NCBI RefSeq assembly: GCF_042652965.1
Contig: NZ_JBHSHL010000002.1
Coordinates: 48,721 to 112,720 of the forward strand
Reading direction: 5' to 3'
DNA length: 64,000 nt
Source: Filifactor villosus
Lineage (GTDB): Bacteria; Bacillota; Clostridia; Peptostreptococcales; Filifactoraceae
The translations under genes were made by a program, and so were the position numbers. Under the pieces are notes generated by a model, which saw only the letters and a program-made list of their open reading frames with translations, made no database searches and was not told the DNA's origin. Shown here in pieces: positions 44,379 to 52,800 of the stretch. Position 1 is the stretch's first letter. Each line of letters starts with the position of its first letter.

Positions 44379-45320
44379 TCACTCCTCTATTTCTTTCTCT
44401 TTTCGTAGATCGGAAACAAAATCAACTCCTCCGATCGCAACTGCCACCATCGGGAACACCAGCCCTACCCCAAGGATTAACAAGTTGGAAAGAAAGGTTG
44501 AAAATACCTTCTTTATTCCAAAGGTAAGCGTCGCAATCCCCTGAACATAGAAAGTAAAGAGGAGGGTAAACAACATCGTCACACCTATCTTCACAGAGTA
44601 GCGTTCACCTATAATAAAGTGGCCAAGACCCCAAAAAACGCAGATCCCCAATATCAAAAGAGGATCTCCCGGCATCCGAAACTCACGAAACTTAGGAAAG
44701 ATCTCCTTCCTCGTATAACGATTCAACACTCGACCGGTAACATAGAAGGTGGTCAAAGCCAGAACAAAAGACAGACACAAGATCCCTGCCGGAAGAAAAT
44801 ACATCACCCTGTTCACAAAGACACGGATCTCAAGTCCGCTAAGCATTTCGATCTGACTTTCCAAGTCCCGATTTTGAGTAAAAAGCTTTTGATATCCGAG
44901 GATGATCGTCCTGGTGATCTTCTCCCCCGTAATCTTATAGTAATGGTGACTCCATATTGAAAACAAAGCTCCCGAAAGCACGGTGATCCAAAGCATCATC
45001 TCTTCGGGGCGCTTCCTGTGAACAATCCCGTAAGCGGTAAGCAAACCGATCATCGTCAGCAACAACATCAGTTCGAAAGGAATCAACAACGATGATACCA
45101 CGACACAGATCGATGTCAACGCCCCTGCAACAACGACCGCATATTTTAAGGAAGAAATCACTCCCGTGATCGCAATCAAAGTAGGCATTACAAACAACAG
45201 CAGTTCAAACATCCCTATGGAGCCGCTCACCAAAAGAACGAGAGCTCCCACAAAAAACATCCTAAGCGCATAGGAAATTCGACCTGCCTCCAACTGTGCA
45301 TTCTCTCTTTCGTTTTGCAA
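44379..45320 (-). CDS. DUF2232 (YybS-like) membrane protein
   Basis: A 313-residue membrane protein with about eight hydrophobic segments, matching the DUF2232/YybS family that precedes gdpP in many Bacillota. The TTG at 45320 is the start (AAAGGAGGGG 5 nt before it). Its function is unknown; its genomic constancy suggests a link to c-di-AMP or wall control. The spacer 45321-45723 upstream shows no gene or repeat. Confidence 0.85.
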   Translation of the reverse strand: MQNERENAQLEAGRISYALRMFFVGALVLLVSGSIGMFELLLFVMPTLIAITGVISSLKYAVVVAGALTSICVVVSSLLIPFELMLLLTMIGLLTAYGIVHRKRPEEMMLWITVLSGALFSIWSHHYYKITGEKITRTIILGYQKLFTQNRDLESQIEMLSGLEIRVFVNRVMYFLPAGILCLSFVLALTTFYVTGRVLNRYTRKEIFPKFREFRMPGDPLLILGICVFWGLGHFIIGERYSVKIGVTMLFTLLFTFYVQGIATLTFGIKKVFSTFLSNLLILGVGLVFPMVAVAIGGVDFVSDLRKEKEIEE

Positions 45321-45723
45321 CCTGACCCCTCCTTTACAAACATCCCCGTTTATTCACAGGGACAATTTTTTCTATTATTCTTACACTTTTGTCTTATTAA
45401 ACGGTCATCTCCTATGACTGTATCACGGAATCGAGCTTCTCCCTTCAGACAATCATATCGCTTCTGTAGGCCGTCTTTTCGTCGAATAACGCTACTGTCT
45501 GACTGCTGTACGTAACAGATGCACAAAGTCAAAAAACGGTTTTAGCGTCTCTGACATACAAGTTTCGACACACGACGTCCTGCACAGGAGTATGAAATGC
45601 TCTAACGTTTATCTATCATTATAACCCATCTTTCTCTTTTTTTACAGTTATTTTTCACGATCGCCGAAAATACCCCACTCCGTGTATCGGAACCAAAGAA
45701 AAATGAAGGATAGAAGATACAAA

Positions 45724-45864
45724 GGAAACACCGCACAAAGGCAAATTTTTGATTGTAATTCCCGTTTATAAAAGACTACAGCTTGTCAAATCAAGACTTT
45801 CGAGAACCTCATCCTCTGTATAAAGTTGATTTCATGCCGGTTTTTCGAGTTGTGAAGTATTGCC
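45724..45864 (-). repeat. repeat family B copy
   Basis: GGAAACACCGCACAAAGGCA to GAGTTGTGAAGTATTGCC. It directly abuts a terminator. Confidence 0.75.
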
Positions 45865-45865
45865 A

Positions 45866-45910
45866 AAAAAACACATCCGAGTCTATGTGGCGATATCCCC
45901 GGATGTGTTT
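45866..45910 (-). terminator. terminator of the small charged-protein gene
   Basis: On the minus strand CAAACACATCC pairs with GGATGTGTTTTTTT. An A repeat lies between it and the gene at 46148. Confidence 0.75.
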
Positions 45911-46032
45911 GATCACAAATTTTATACGAAGGCTCAACAGAACTGTTGTCCCACCTGTTCTTCGACTACGAAGATCCGGTTCTTCTCCTATAAAAGCAGA
46001 TCACCGATTCCAACGATTTGATATCATAGTCT

Positions 46033-46149
46033 TATACTACTATTCCTTTGAATGATGGATATAACTAATCTTGTGAGCCATAGAAGATAAAACAATGTTT
46101 CATGGTTTGAAAAATAGATATATCCATACTTTTATTGAAAAATAGTATT
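46033..46149 (+). repeat. repeat family A copy (forward) that supplies a stop codon
   Basis: ATACTACTATTCCTTTGAA to GAAAAATAGTATT. Its last bases form the TAA (46148-46150) of the adjacent minus-strand gene. Confidence 0.75.
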
Positions 46150-46405
46150 AGGACTCGTCTTCCTCATAGTCCGGCTCATAGAAGTCCTCTTCATAGTCGT
46201 ACTGAAACCTCCTTTGATTGTTACGAAAATTGTCAGAAGGTTTAGGATCGAAATGCTTGCGATTTTCTCCCTGCAAAAAAAGTTCCAACTCCGCTTCAAT
46301 CTCCTGCGGTGTCTTTCGAAGTTTACCTGCCTTCTTATCCTTAGATTGATCCGCCCCCTTTTGCTTCTGTACTTCGCGCAACTTTGCATCGTCAAAGTCC
46401 TTCAT
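46148..46405 (-). CDS. small charged protein, unknown
   Basis: An 85-residue, highly charged protein. A basic N-terminal half (VQKQKGADQSKDKKAGKLRK) is followed by a helix (TPQEIEAELELFLQGE) and an acidic, aromatic tail (YDYEEDFYEPDYEEDES). No family or motif is recognised, and much of it is probably disordered. AGGTTGGAGACT precedes the ATG at 46405. The stop codon is created by the end of an A repeat, so the original C-terminus may have been different. Confidence 0.5.
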   Translation of the reverse strand: MKDFDDAKLREVQKQKGADQSKDKKAGKLRKTPQEIEAELELFLQGENRKHFDPKPSDNFRNNQRRFQYDYEEDFYEPDYEEDES

Positions 46406-46527
46406 AGTCTCCAACCTTCCTTTCTTCCCCCTCGAAGAGTTCATCCCTTCCTCTTTCACCTTGGAACAATGATGTTTGTGCAATATGCCAAAAATTCCCT
46501 CCAAACCTCCGATCGGTTTTCTGCAAA

Positions 46528-46657
46528 GGAAATACCGCACAAAGGCAAATTTCTGATTGTAATTCCCGTTTATAAACTACTAAAGCTTGTCAAATCAATA
46601 ATTTCAACCTGCGTACAAAAGTGGTTTTATGCTGATTTTTCAAATGATGCGGTATCA
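46528..46657 (-). repeat. repeat family B copy
   Basis: GGAAATACCGCACAAAGGCA to TCAAATGATGCGGTATC. It closely resembles the copy at 45724 over its first 60 bp. Confidence 0.75.
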
Positions 46658-46681
46658 TCGCAGCTCATCCTCCCGATTTTT

Positions 46682-47533
46682 CTACCGCAAAAAACACTCC
46701 ATCGTAATCACGGCATCTCCTCCTATAACGATGGTGGAGTCTCGATATCGGCTCTTGATCAACGAGGATCTCCCCATGCTCTCCCCTTGGACGAAGGTGT
46801 TTTCGCCCTCCCTGTCGATCAAACCCTCTATGGCGAGATAATGAGTCAGGGCACCGTTGGAAGTGCCCGTCGCACATTCTTCATCGATTCCTACGAGAGG
46901 TGCGACGTTCCTGCAATAGGCGGTTACTTTGCCATCGGGGTCGAGAGCGAAGAGGTGCATCCCTATGACCTCGTACTTTTCAGAAAGGGCCATGACCTTC
47001 TCCCTATCCATAACAAAGCCGTCCAAGGCCTCCTTGCTCGCCACGGGCAACATGATATCAGGCAGTCCCGTACTGATGATTTTGGGAAGAAGCTCCGGAT
47101 AATCGTCCTCTCCCAGACCGAAGGCCTCGTAGAGTTCCCTGCTCTCCTCTCTCGAAAACTCGCGGAACAAACAGGGGCTTGCCATATCCATCCAAACTCC
47201 ATGAGCTTCGACTGCAATTTCAAGCTCTCCCGCCAAGGTGAGAGCCTTGTACATACCCGCCTGAATCCGCCCTTCTTCCCTGAGGGTCGAAAAAGCCGCT
47301 ATGGTCGCATGTCCGCAGAGGTCGACCTCCTCCGTCGGGGTAAAATATCTGAGGTGAAAGACCCCTTCTCCCTCCTGCTTTACAAAGACGGTCTCGGAAT
47401 GTTTAAGCTCCGCCGCCAGCTTCTTCATAAACTCCACACTCGGATTGTCCTCTCCCTTCTCCATGAGGACGACCCCCGCCTGATTTCCCGAAAATTTCTC
47501 CGACGTAAACGCGTCCGTAACAAAAACTCTCAT
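46682..47533 (-). CDS. PhzF-family isomerase/epimerase-like protein
   Basis: A 283-residue protein of the PhzF family (diaminopimelate-epimerase fold, two similar halves). It begins RVFVTDAFTSEKFSGNQAGVV, with LKHSETVFV carrying the conserved glutamate and TPTEEVDLCGHATIAA the family signature. The second half has DEECATGTSNGALTHYL. The biological substrate is unknown in most members; phenazine synthesis is not implied. AAGGAGAAGAG precedes the ATG. Confidence 0.88.
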   Translation of the reverse strand: MRVFVTDAFTSEKFSGNQAGVVLMEKGEDNPSVEFMKKLAAELKHSETVFVKQEGEGVFHLRYFTPTEEVDLCGHATIAAFSTLREEGRIQAGMYKALTLAGELEIAVEAHGVWMDMASPCLFREFSREESRELYEAFGLGEDDYPELLPKIISTGLPDIMLPVASKEALDGFVMDREKVMALSEKYEVIGMHLFALDPDGKVTAYCRNVAPLVGIDEECATGTSNGALTHYLAIEGLIDREGENTFVQGESMGRSSLIKSRYRDSTIVIGGDAVITMECFLR

Positions 47534-47569
47534 CTCTCTTCTCCTTTCCGTTCTTTACTACCCCTTGTT

Positions 47570-47684
47570 AATACTATTGTTCGTTTAAGATGTCAGGTAA
47601 ACAGAATATATATTTATCGGAAATGTCTTAAATAATCGTAGAACTTAAACTTTATGACCGGACAATTTTAACAGATAATAGTAT
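47570..47684 (+). repeat. repeat family C copy
   Basis: Full-length: ATACTATTGTTCGTTTAAG to AACAGATAATAGTAT. It is immediately followed by an A copy, sharing the boundary. Confidence 0.8.
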
Positions 47685-47799
47685 AATACTATTATTCCTT
47701 CGAGTTGTAGATATAAATAATCTGTGACCCATAGAAGACAAACCAACTTTCTTGGTTTGAAAAACAGATATATCCATACTTCTATTGAAAAATAGTATA
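47685..47799 (+). repeat. repeat family A copy (forward), tandem to C
   Basis: AATACTATTATTCCTTCGAG to GAAAAATAGTATAA. Confidence 0.85.
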
Positions 47800-47872
47800 A
47801 ATCCTTTGAACTGTTGTCCTTCAAATTGTTTTTCGATAAGGAATATTACATAAACAGCATTATAAAAGCAAT

Positions 47873-47903
47873 AAAGCGGAAAGGCAATGCCTTCCCGCTT
47901 TCT
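47873..47903 (-). terminator. terminator of the EF-G-like gene
   Basis: AAAGCGGAAAGGC (47873-47885) pairs with GCCTTCCCGCTTT with one mismatch. It lies 48 nt after the stop codon. Confidence 0.6.
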
Positions 47904-47950
47904 GTCTTCTTCTATATCGAAGGTACTTACATCCTCTTCACGCAAGGAGC

Positions 47951-49936
47951 TTATTCCTCGGTTTTTGCCTGTGCGACGATCTTCTCCGCCATTTGGGCAG
48001 GAACTTCCTCGTAGCGAACAAATTCCATCTCAAAATAGCCCTTTCCTTGTGTCATCGCCTTCAAGTCGATGGCATATTTGAAGGTCTCCGCCTGGGGAGC
48101 TTCCGCCTTGATCAACTGCTTACGGTTCTTATAAGCCTCCATACCTAAGACTTTTCCTCGTTTTTTGTTGATATCCCCCATGATGTCTCCCATGTATTCT
48201 TCAGGAACAACGATGGATAATCTCATGATCGGCTCAAGAAGGACCGGTCTCGCCTCTTCCATTCCCTTTTTGAAAGCGAGGTTAGCAGCCAATTTAAACG
48301 CCATCTCCGAAGAGTCGACATCGTGGTAGGAGCCGTCATACAGGGTCGCCTTGATGTGGGTCACGGGATAACCTGCAAGGATACCGTGTTCCATCGACTC
48401 TCTAAGACCCTTTTCGACTGCAGGGATATAGGACTTGGGCACCGAGCCTCCGAAGATCTCTTCCGTAAACTCAAACTCTTCTCTCGAAGGTTCGAAACGA
48501 ATCTTGACATCTCCATACTGTCCGTGTCCTCCGGATTGTTTCTTATGCTTGCCTTGTACATCGGACTTTCCTTTTATCGTCTCACGGTAGGGCACCTTCA
48601 AATCGTGCAACTCGACTGCCACACCGAATTTATCTTTCAGCTTGTCCTTGAGTGCATTGACGTGGATATCTCCCTGCACTCCGAGGACCGTCTGTTTGGT
48701 CTCCGCATTTCTCTCCCAAGTGAAGGAAGGATCTTCTTCCATCAGTCTTTGAAGTCCTGTGGAGATCTTGTCTTCATCTCCTTTGTTTGCCGGCTCTATC
48801 GCAACGAGCATCTGCGGTTTCGGGAACTCCAAAGGTTCTATCGGAGTCTTGTCTTTCGAAGTTGCCAGAGTATCTCCCGTAAAGGTGTCGGAGAGTTTGG
48901 TCAACACCACGATGTCTCCAGCTACCCCTCCGTCCATCTCTTTGAGTTCACCGTTGACCATCGTATACATTTTGGTCACCTTTTCCTTGGAATCTCTGTT
49001 GAGGTTGAAGAGTTCGACCTCGGGATCGACGTCTCCTTCGACGATCTTGGCATAGGAGATCCTTCCGATGAAGGGGTCTACCACCGTCTTGAACACTCGG
49101 ATAATGAAGTCCGTGGAATATCTGGTCGCCAAAATATCGACCGGCGACGGAAGGAAGTCTATCATCGAATCGAGCAGAGTGTGGATACCGATGTTCTTCG
49201 CTGTCGAACCGCAGAGTACGGGAATGATATCTCCATTGAGGACCCCTGCACGCAGACCGCGACGGATCTCATCGTTGGTAAATTCTTCTCCGTTGAAGTA
49301 CTTGTCCATCAAAGCCTCATCGGACTCCGCAACGGATTCGAGGAGCATCTCGCGCACCGGTGCCGCTTCTTCGCGGTACTCTTCCGGGAAGGGCACGGTC
49401 ACGCACTCCTTGCCGTTATACTCTCTGGAAAACATCCCTACTACGTTGATAAAACCTTTGAAACTGTCTCCCTTGCCCCAAGGAATGTGGAAGGGAGCGA
49501 TCTTCTTGCCGTATCTCTCTCTCAATTGTTCGAGTATCTTGTCGTACTCCGCCTTCTCACTGTCGATCTTGTTGACGAAGATCAGTCTGGGCACATTGAA
49601 ATCATCTGTGATCTCAAGAGCCTTGTCGGTTCCGACCTGCAGATCGGTCGTTCCGTCTACGACGATAATGGCTCCCGATGCGGCTCCCATCGCGGAGATA
49701 ACCTCTCCCGAAAAATCGAAGTAGCCCGGTGTATCCAAGATGTTGTATTTATTGTTATGGTACTCTACGGAAAAGAGTTTCATAGAAGACGTGAGATTGA
49801 CCGCATCCGTTGGCTTCGAAATCTTGTTATTCAATCCCGCGGTAAAGTGGATCGCCTCGATAAGATTACTCTTTCCTGAACCGCTGTGTCCCAAAATCGC
49901 TACGTTTCTGATTTTTTCGCTTTCATATTTTCTCAT
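47951..49936 (-). CDS. elongation factor G-like GTPase (FusA paralogue)
   Basis: A 661-residue EF-G-like translational GTPase: G1 GHSGSGKSN (16-24), G3 DTPGYFDFSGE, G4 NKID, then domains II-V. It has RETIKGKSDVQGKHKKQSGGHGQYG of domain IV and the C-terminal PEEYMGDIMGDINKKRGKV. G1 reads HSGSGKS rather than the canonical AHIDAGKT of true EF-G, and domain IV lacks the usual loop. This places it in the EF-G-like paralogue group found beside the main EF-G. Its exact role is unsettled; ribosome recycling or stress translation is suggested for relatives. GGAGAGGGG precedes the ATG. Confidence 0.85.
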   Translation of the reverse strand: MRKYESEKIRNVAILGHSGSGKSNLIEAIHFTAGLNNKISKPTDAVNLTSSMKLFSVEYHNNKYNILDTPGYFDFSGEVISAMGAASGAIIVVDGTTDLQVGTDKALEITDDFNVPRLIFVNKIDSEKAEYDKILEQLRERYGKKIAPFHIPWGKGDSFKGFINVVGMFSREYNGKECVTVPFPEEYREEAAPVREMLLESVAESDEALMDKYFNGEEFTNDEIRRGLRAGVLNGDIIPVLCGSTAKNIGIHTLLDSMIDFLPSPVDILATRYSTDFIIRVFKTVVDPFIGRISYAKIVEGDVDPEVELFNLNRDSKEKVTKMYTMVNGELKEMDGGVAGDIVVLTKLSDTFTGDTLATSKDKTPIEPLEFPKPQMLVAIEPANKGDEDKISTGLQRLMEEDPSFTWERNAETKQTVLGVQGDIHVNALKDKLKDKFGVAVELHDLKVPYRETIKGKSDVQGKHKKQSGGHGQYGDVKIRFEPSREEFEFTEEIFGGSVPKSYIPAVEKGLRESMEHGILAGYPVTHIKATLYDGSYHDVDSSEMAFKLAANLAFKKGMEEARPVLLEPIMRLSIVVPEEYMGDIMGDINKKRGKVLGMEAYKNRKQLIKAEAPQAETFKYAIDLKAMTQGKGYFEMEFVRYEEVPAQMAEKIVAQAKTEE

Positions 49937-50148
49937 CTTTTACCCCTCTCCAGCTATGTACTTTGAGTTTTAATTTTCTCAAAATAATATCGCCTTAATA
50001 GATATTTTTTAGAAAAGTTTCGACTATTCCTAGAGACATTATAATACAAAAAACAGATAAAAGGCAATGTTTTCCTTAAATTATTCCAAATCGCGATCCA
50101 AGGAAAAAGCCGCCTTCTCCGTATAACAAATCGCCCCGTACTTCAGCA

Positions 50149-50187
50149 ATAAAAATACCCGACCATGATCCGACCGGGTTATTTTTA
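50149..50187. terminator. hairpin terminator
   Basis: AAAAATACCCG pairs with CCGGGTTATTTTT with A- and T-runs outside, usable on both strands. Confidence 0.6.
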
Positions 50188-51040
50188 TGTGTGTTTTGTG
50201 TGTTTTGTGTGTTTTTCAACCGCGTTTTCGCCTTGAGACGATAACTCGCCCCGACGTTTCAACCAAGATACGGGAACACTCTCTACGCGAGTACGTCCCC
50301 TTCTCTTCATTGCTCTTCCGAATATTCGCAAAATGCGAAAACGACGTTCCTTGTATCAGAGTTCGCAGACTCGCCGTGCTTTTGCAGGTGCGGAACAAAA
50401 ATGTTCCAAATACACAACAGAATCCTTCCCACTTCCACAGGGGCCATCTTCACATCTTACCTTATCCGATTTTCCATGTCGAAATCTTCGATTTCCGCTC
50501 TCGTAAAACGTTGCGACTATCAAAGCATGACACTGTTTCGAACCGTGCTCCCTCTAACTTCTTCTAAGCCGGCTTCTTTTTTGTTCAAGACGAACGAAAT
50601 GCAGGAAACCGTATCCACCATCAACTCAAACCTCCGCGTTCTTAAAGGAAGCAGGTATATCTTCCAAGGTCACAGCTGTTGTAACAAAGCAAGGTCACAG
50701 CCGTTATTTTATGAAAAATTCCAAGCCGATGTGCCTCGAAGATTTCACGGACGATGTAGAGCTCCTCAACAAAGAGAGAGTTTTTCAAGAAAAGTCTCTT
50801 AAAAACGACTTCGGATCCACGGGCTTTCCTGCAGAACGATCCACATCCGAGCGGAGCGAAGGTGATTTCAGAGAACTTATAACCTTCCTTCCCCACCACG
50901 CAGAAAGCGGTTATCTCTTTCTTAGAACATCACCGTAAGAAGAGAGCGAGTCTCTTTGAGATCTTGTTCTACACTTGAATCGCAAAGTACGAGCTTTTGA
51001 AGAAATTTTCGCACAATTCTTATGGTTTTACTCTACCACA
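50188..51040. other. unexplained non-coding block
   Basis: It starts with a short tandem repeat (GTGTGTTTT three times, 50188-50217). Further on, AAGGTCACAGC(T/C)GTT occurs twice 27 bp apart (50665-50708). Open frames here have no ribosome-binding sites and no family resemblance. It does not match repeat families A-D. Base composition is higher in GC than the repeats. It could hold an RNA gene or a decayed gene on the minus strand. Confidence 0.3.
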
Positions 51041-51086
51041 AAAAAAACATTCCGTATATTACCCAAAAGGATTACTTACGGAATGT
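51041..51086 (-). terminator. strong minus-strand terminator
   Basis: On the minus strand ACATTCCGTA pairs with TACGGAATGT, followed by eight Ts. The nearest minus-strand gene ends 490 nt upstream (nitroreductase, 51579). A 48-codon basic frame (MPNSSKKCKKTGEKREKF...) runs into this hairpin but has only a weak AGGA before its ATG. Confidence 0.75.
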
Positions 51087-51366
51087 ATCTTCTTTTTCTA
51101 CAGTATTTTCAAGGCTTTCATTTGTGAAAATCCTTGATTTTTTTTTCAAAAAACGCTTGGAAGGGAATTTCTCCCGTTTTTCTCCTGTTTTTTTACATTT
51201 TTTTGAAGAATTCGGCATCTTCCTGTGTCTATTGGTTAATTGGAACCCTCTTTTTTATCAAAAGACAGCGTTTTATTCCGCCAAAATGTCCCAAAAAATC
51301 ACAGCGTACTTTTATCACCGATGTACAGAACACAAAGGGCCAGCTGAAACAAGTCTCCACAAACTC

Positions 51367-51568
51367 CGAAAACACCACCGCAAAGGAAAAATTTCTACCT
51401 TGCTGTGAGTCTATAAAGTACAAAGACTCCCCCCCTTGCACCGGAATATCCAAAGACGTTCATCCTTTCGATCAAATCGATGTTATACCGGATTTGCAGG
51501 TCACACGAGACCTTCCTTTGTCCTTTGTATAAAACAGGTCATGTTTTTTCAAACGATACGGCATCGCC
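51367..51568 (-). repeat. degenerate B repeat, elongated
   Basis: ACACCACCGCAAAGGAAAAATT at one end and TCAAACGATACGGCATCGCC at the other. At about 200 bp it is some 55 bp longer than other B copies, so it may contain an insertion. Confidence 0.45.
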
Positions 51569-51578
51569 TTAAAAGGAT

Positions 51579-52178
51579 CTACTTCTTTACCAGAAATCTC
51601 TCTTCCAACGGCTGTACATCCTTTTCGCCCGGTTGAGATCCCGGTTTGCCGAACGGCATCTGTGCGATCAGCTTCCATGAGGATTTCAGTCCCCATCTCT
51701 GTCTTACCGCCTCTTCCACCAACTCGGTGTAATGCTGCAAGCTCGCTCCCAGACCCTCATCCTCAAGTGCCGTCCATATCGCAAACTGATGGATGGCATT
51801 GGTATGCTCCGACCACTTTGCAAAGTTCTGTGCATAGAGGGGAAACTTCTCCTGAAGTCCCTTTATAACCTCAGTCTCCTCAAAATAAAGGACGGTCCCG
51901 TACCCTTTTCGGAAGGACTCTATCTTCTCCTTGGTAGAAGCAAAGTTCTCTTCTGCAACAACCTTCTTGAGCTCGGCTTCGGTAAGATCCCAAAAAGCTC
52001 CATGCTCTTCACCCAGTAGAAGTACAACTCGAGTAGATTGAGAGTTGAAGGCGGAAGGAGCACTTTTTACAATATCTCCGATGATCTCCTCCAAACGGGC
52101 ATCCGAAACGGTACTCTCACCTAGAATATCGTAGTAACTCCTCCTGTGCTTTACTGCATCTAAAAATGTTTTGTTCAT
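51579..52178 (-). CDS. nitroreductase-family oxidoreductase (FMN)
   Basis: A 199-residue protein of the nitroreductase superfamily, the subgroup also called oxidoreductase HcsA/Frm2-like. HRRSYYDILGES (about 11-22) binds the FMN phosphate, SAPSAFNSQSTRVVLL is the conserved N-terminal flavin segment, and EDEGLGASLQHY lies in the C-terminal half. These enzymes reduce nitro compounds or respond to lipid signals. AAGGAGGAAAAAAC precedes the ATG. It is not clearly linked to its neighbours. Confidence 0.88.
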   Translation of the reverse strand: MNKTFLDAVKHRRSYYDILGESTVSDARLEEIIGDIVKSAPSAFNSQSTRVVLLLGEEHGAFWDLTEAELKKVVAEENFASTKEKIESFRKGYGTVLYFEETEVIKGLQEKFPLYAQNFAKWSEHTNAIHQFAIWTALEDEGLGASLQHYTELVEEAVRQRWGLKSSWKLIAQMPFGKPGSQPGEKDVQPLEERFLVKK

Positions 52179-52253
52179 TGTTTTTTCCTCCTTATTTTAT
52201 AAGAAACACCGCCCAAGACTGCAAACCCGTCCTTGCATGATTTTCGGTGTGAT

Positions 52254-52613
52254 TCAAACCTCCTGTAACATGAACCCTGTCAAAAATATGTTCTCCCGCA
52301 AAGATCCGATTTCACACAATGTCTTCAAAGGATACGGCAGGATCTCAATTTCAGTTGAATGATTCAAACACCACGTTTCGGGAGATTTTTGAAGATCTGT
52401 TTGCAGATACTCCGAAGCAACAAATCGAAACCCATCGCCATTGGGAAAATGCTCCCAAAAAAGAACCTCCTGTTTTTGTCCACGAATGTACAAGTGACCG
52501 CCATCTGCCGGGCCAATAGCATCTATGGGTTCATCCTTAGCACAAAACAGATTGTATCCCGATTTTACAAGGACTGCGGCATTGTTTTCATGAGGTTTGC
52601 AATAATATGAAAA
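52254..52613 (-). pseudogene. 5'-truncated gene, unknown family
   Basis: A minus-strand frame of about 119 codons with clear protein-like composition: YYCKPHENNAAVLVKSGYNL, DAIGPADGGHLYIRGQKQEV, ENIFLTGFMLQEV. It ends at TGA 52254-52256, but upstream it runs into TAG without an ATG, GTG or ribosome-binding site. Only a TTG (codon for Leu in HLYIRG) could start a 79-residue protein. The N-terminal part appears lost. A B-type end (AAACACCGCCCAAG at 52204) abuts its 3' side. 52614-52800 shows nothing recognisable. Confidence 0.4.
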
Positions 52614-52800
52614 TGTAACTACATAGCTCTATTTTTATATTCCCTTCTTTTTCGATGTTCAAACAACTTTTATCTCTGTTCCTCCGGACTAACTGCTCGC
52701 AAACATTCAAAAATTGGATGTTTCCACCTACTCCGAAATATACTTAATAGAGGGTACAAACCTTTTTCATCTATGAGAATTTCAAACAAGCTGCTCCCTC

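Noticed and set aside
46214..47635. 473-codon plus-strand open frame
   Set aside because: It runs antisense through the PhzF gene, a B repeat and a small gene; no motif and no start signal.
48323..49879. 518-codon plus-strand open frame
   Set aside because: It is the antisense shadow of the EF-G-like gene, which has full motif support.
50187..50802. Plus-strand frames of 126 and 133 codons in the unexplained block
   Set aside because: No ribosome-binding site, low-complexity opening (MCVLCVLCV from a GTGTGTTTT repeat), and unlike the codon use of neighbouring genes.
50188..51040. tmRNA, RNase P RNA or SRP RNA in the unexplained block
   Set aside because: None of the conserved cores I know (tmRNA ends, GAGGAAAGTCC of RNase P, SRP tetraloop domain) was found on either strand.
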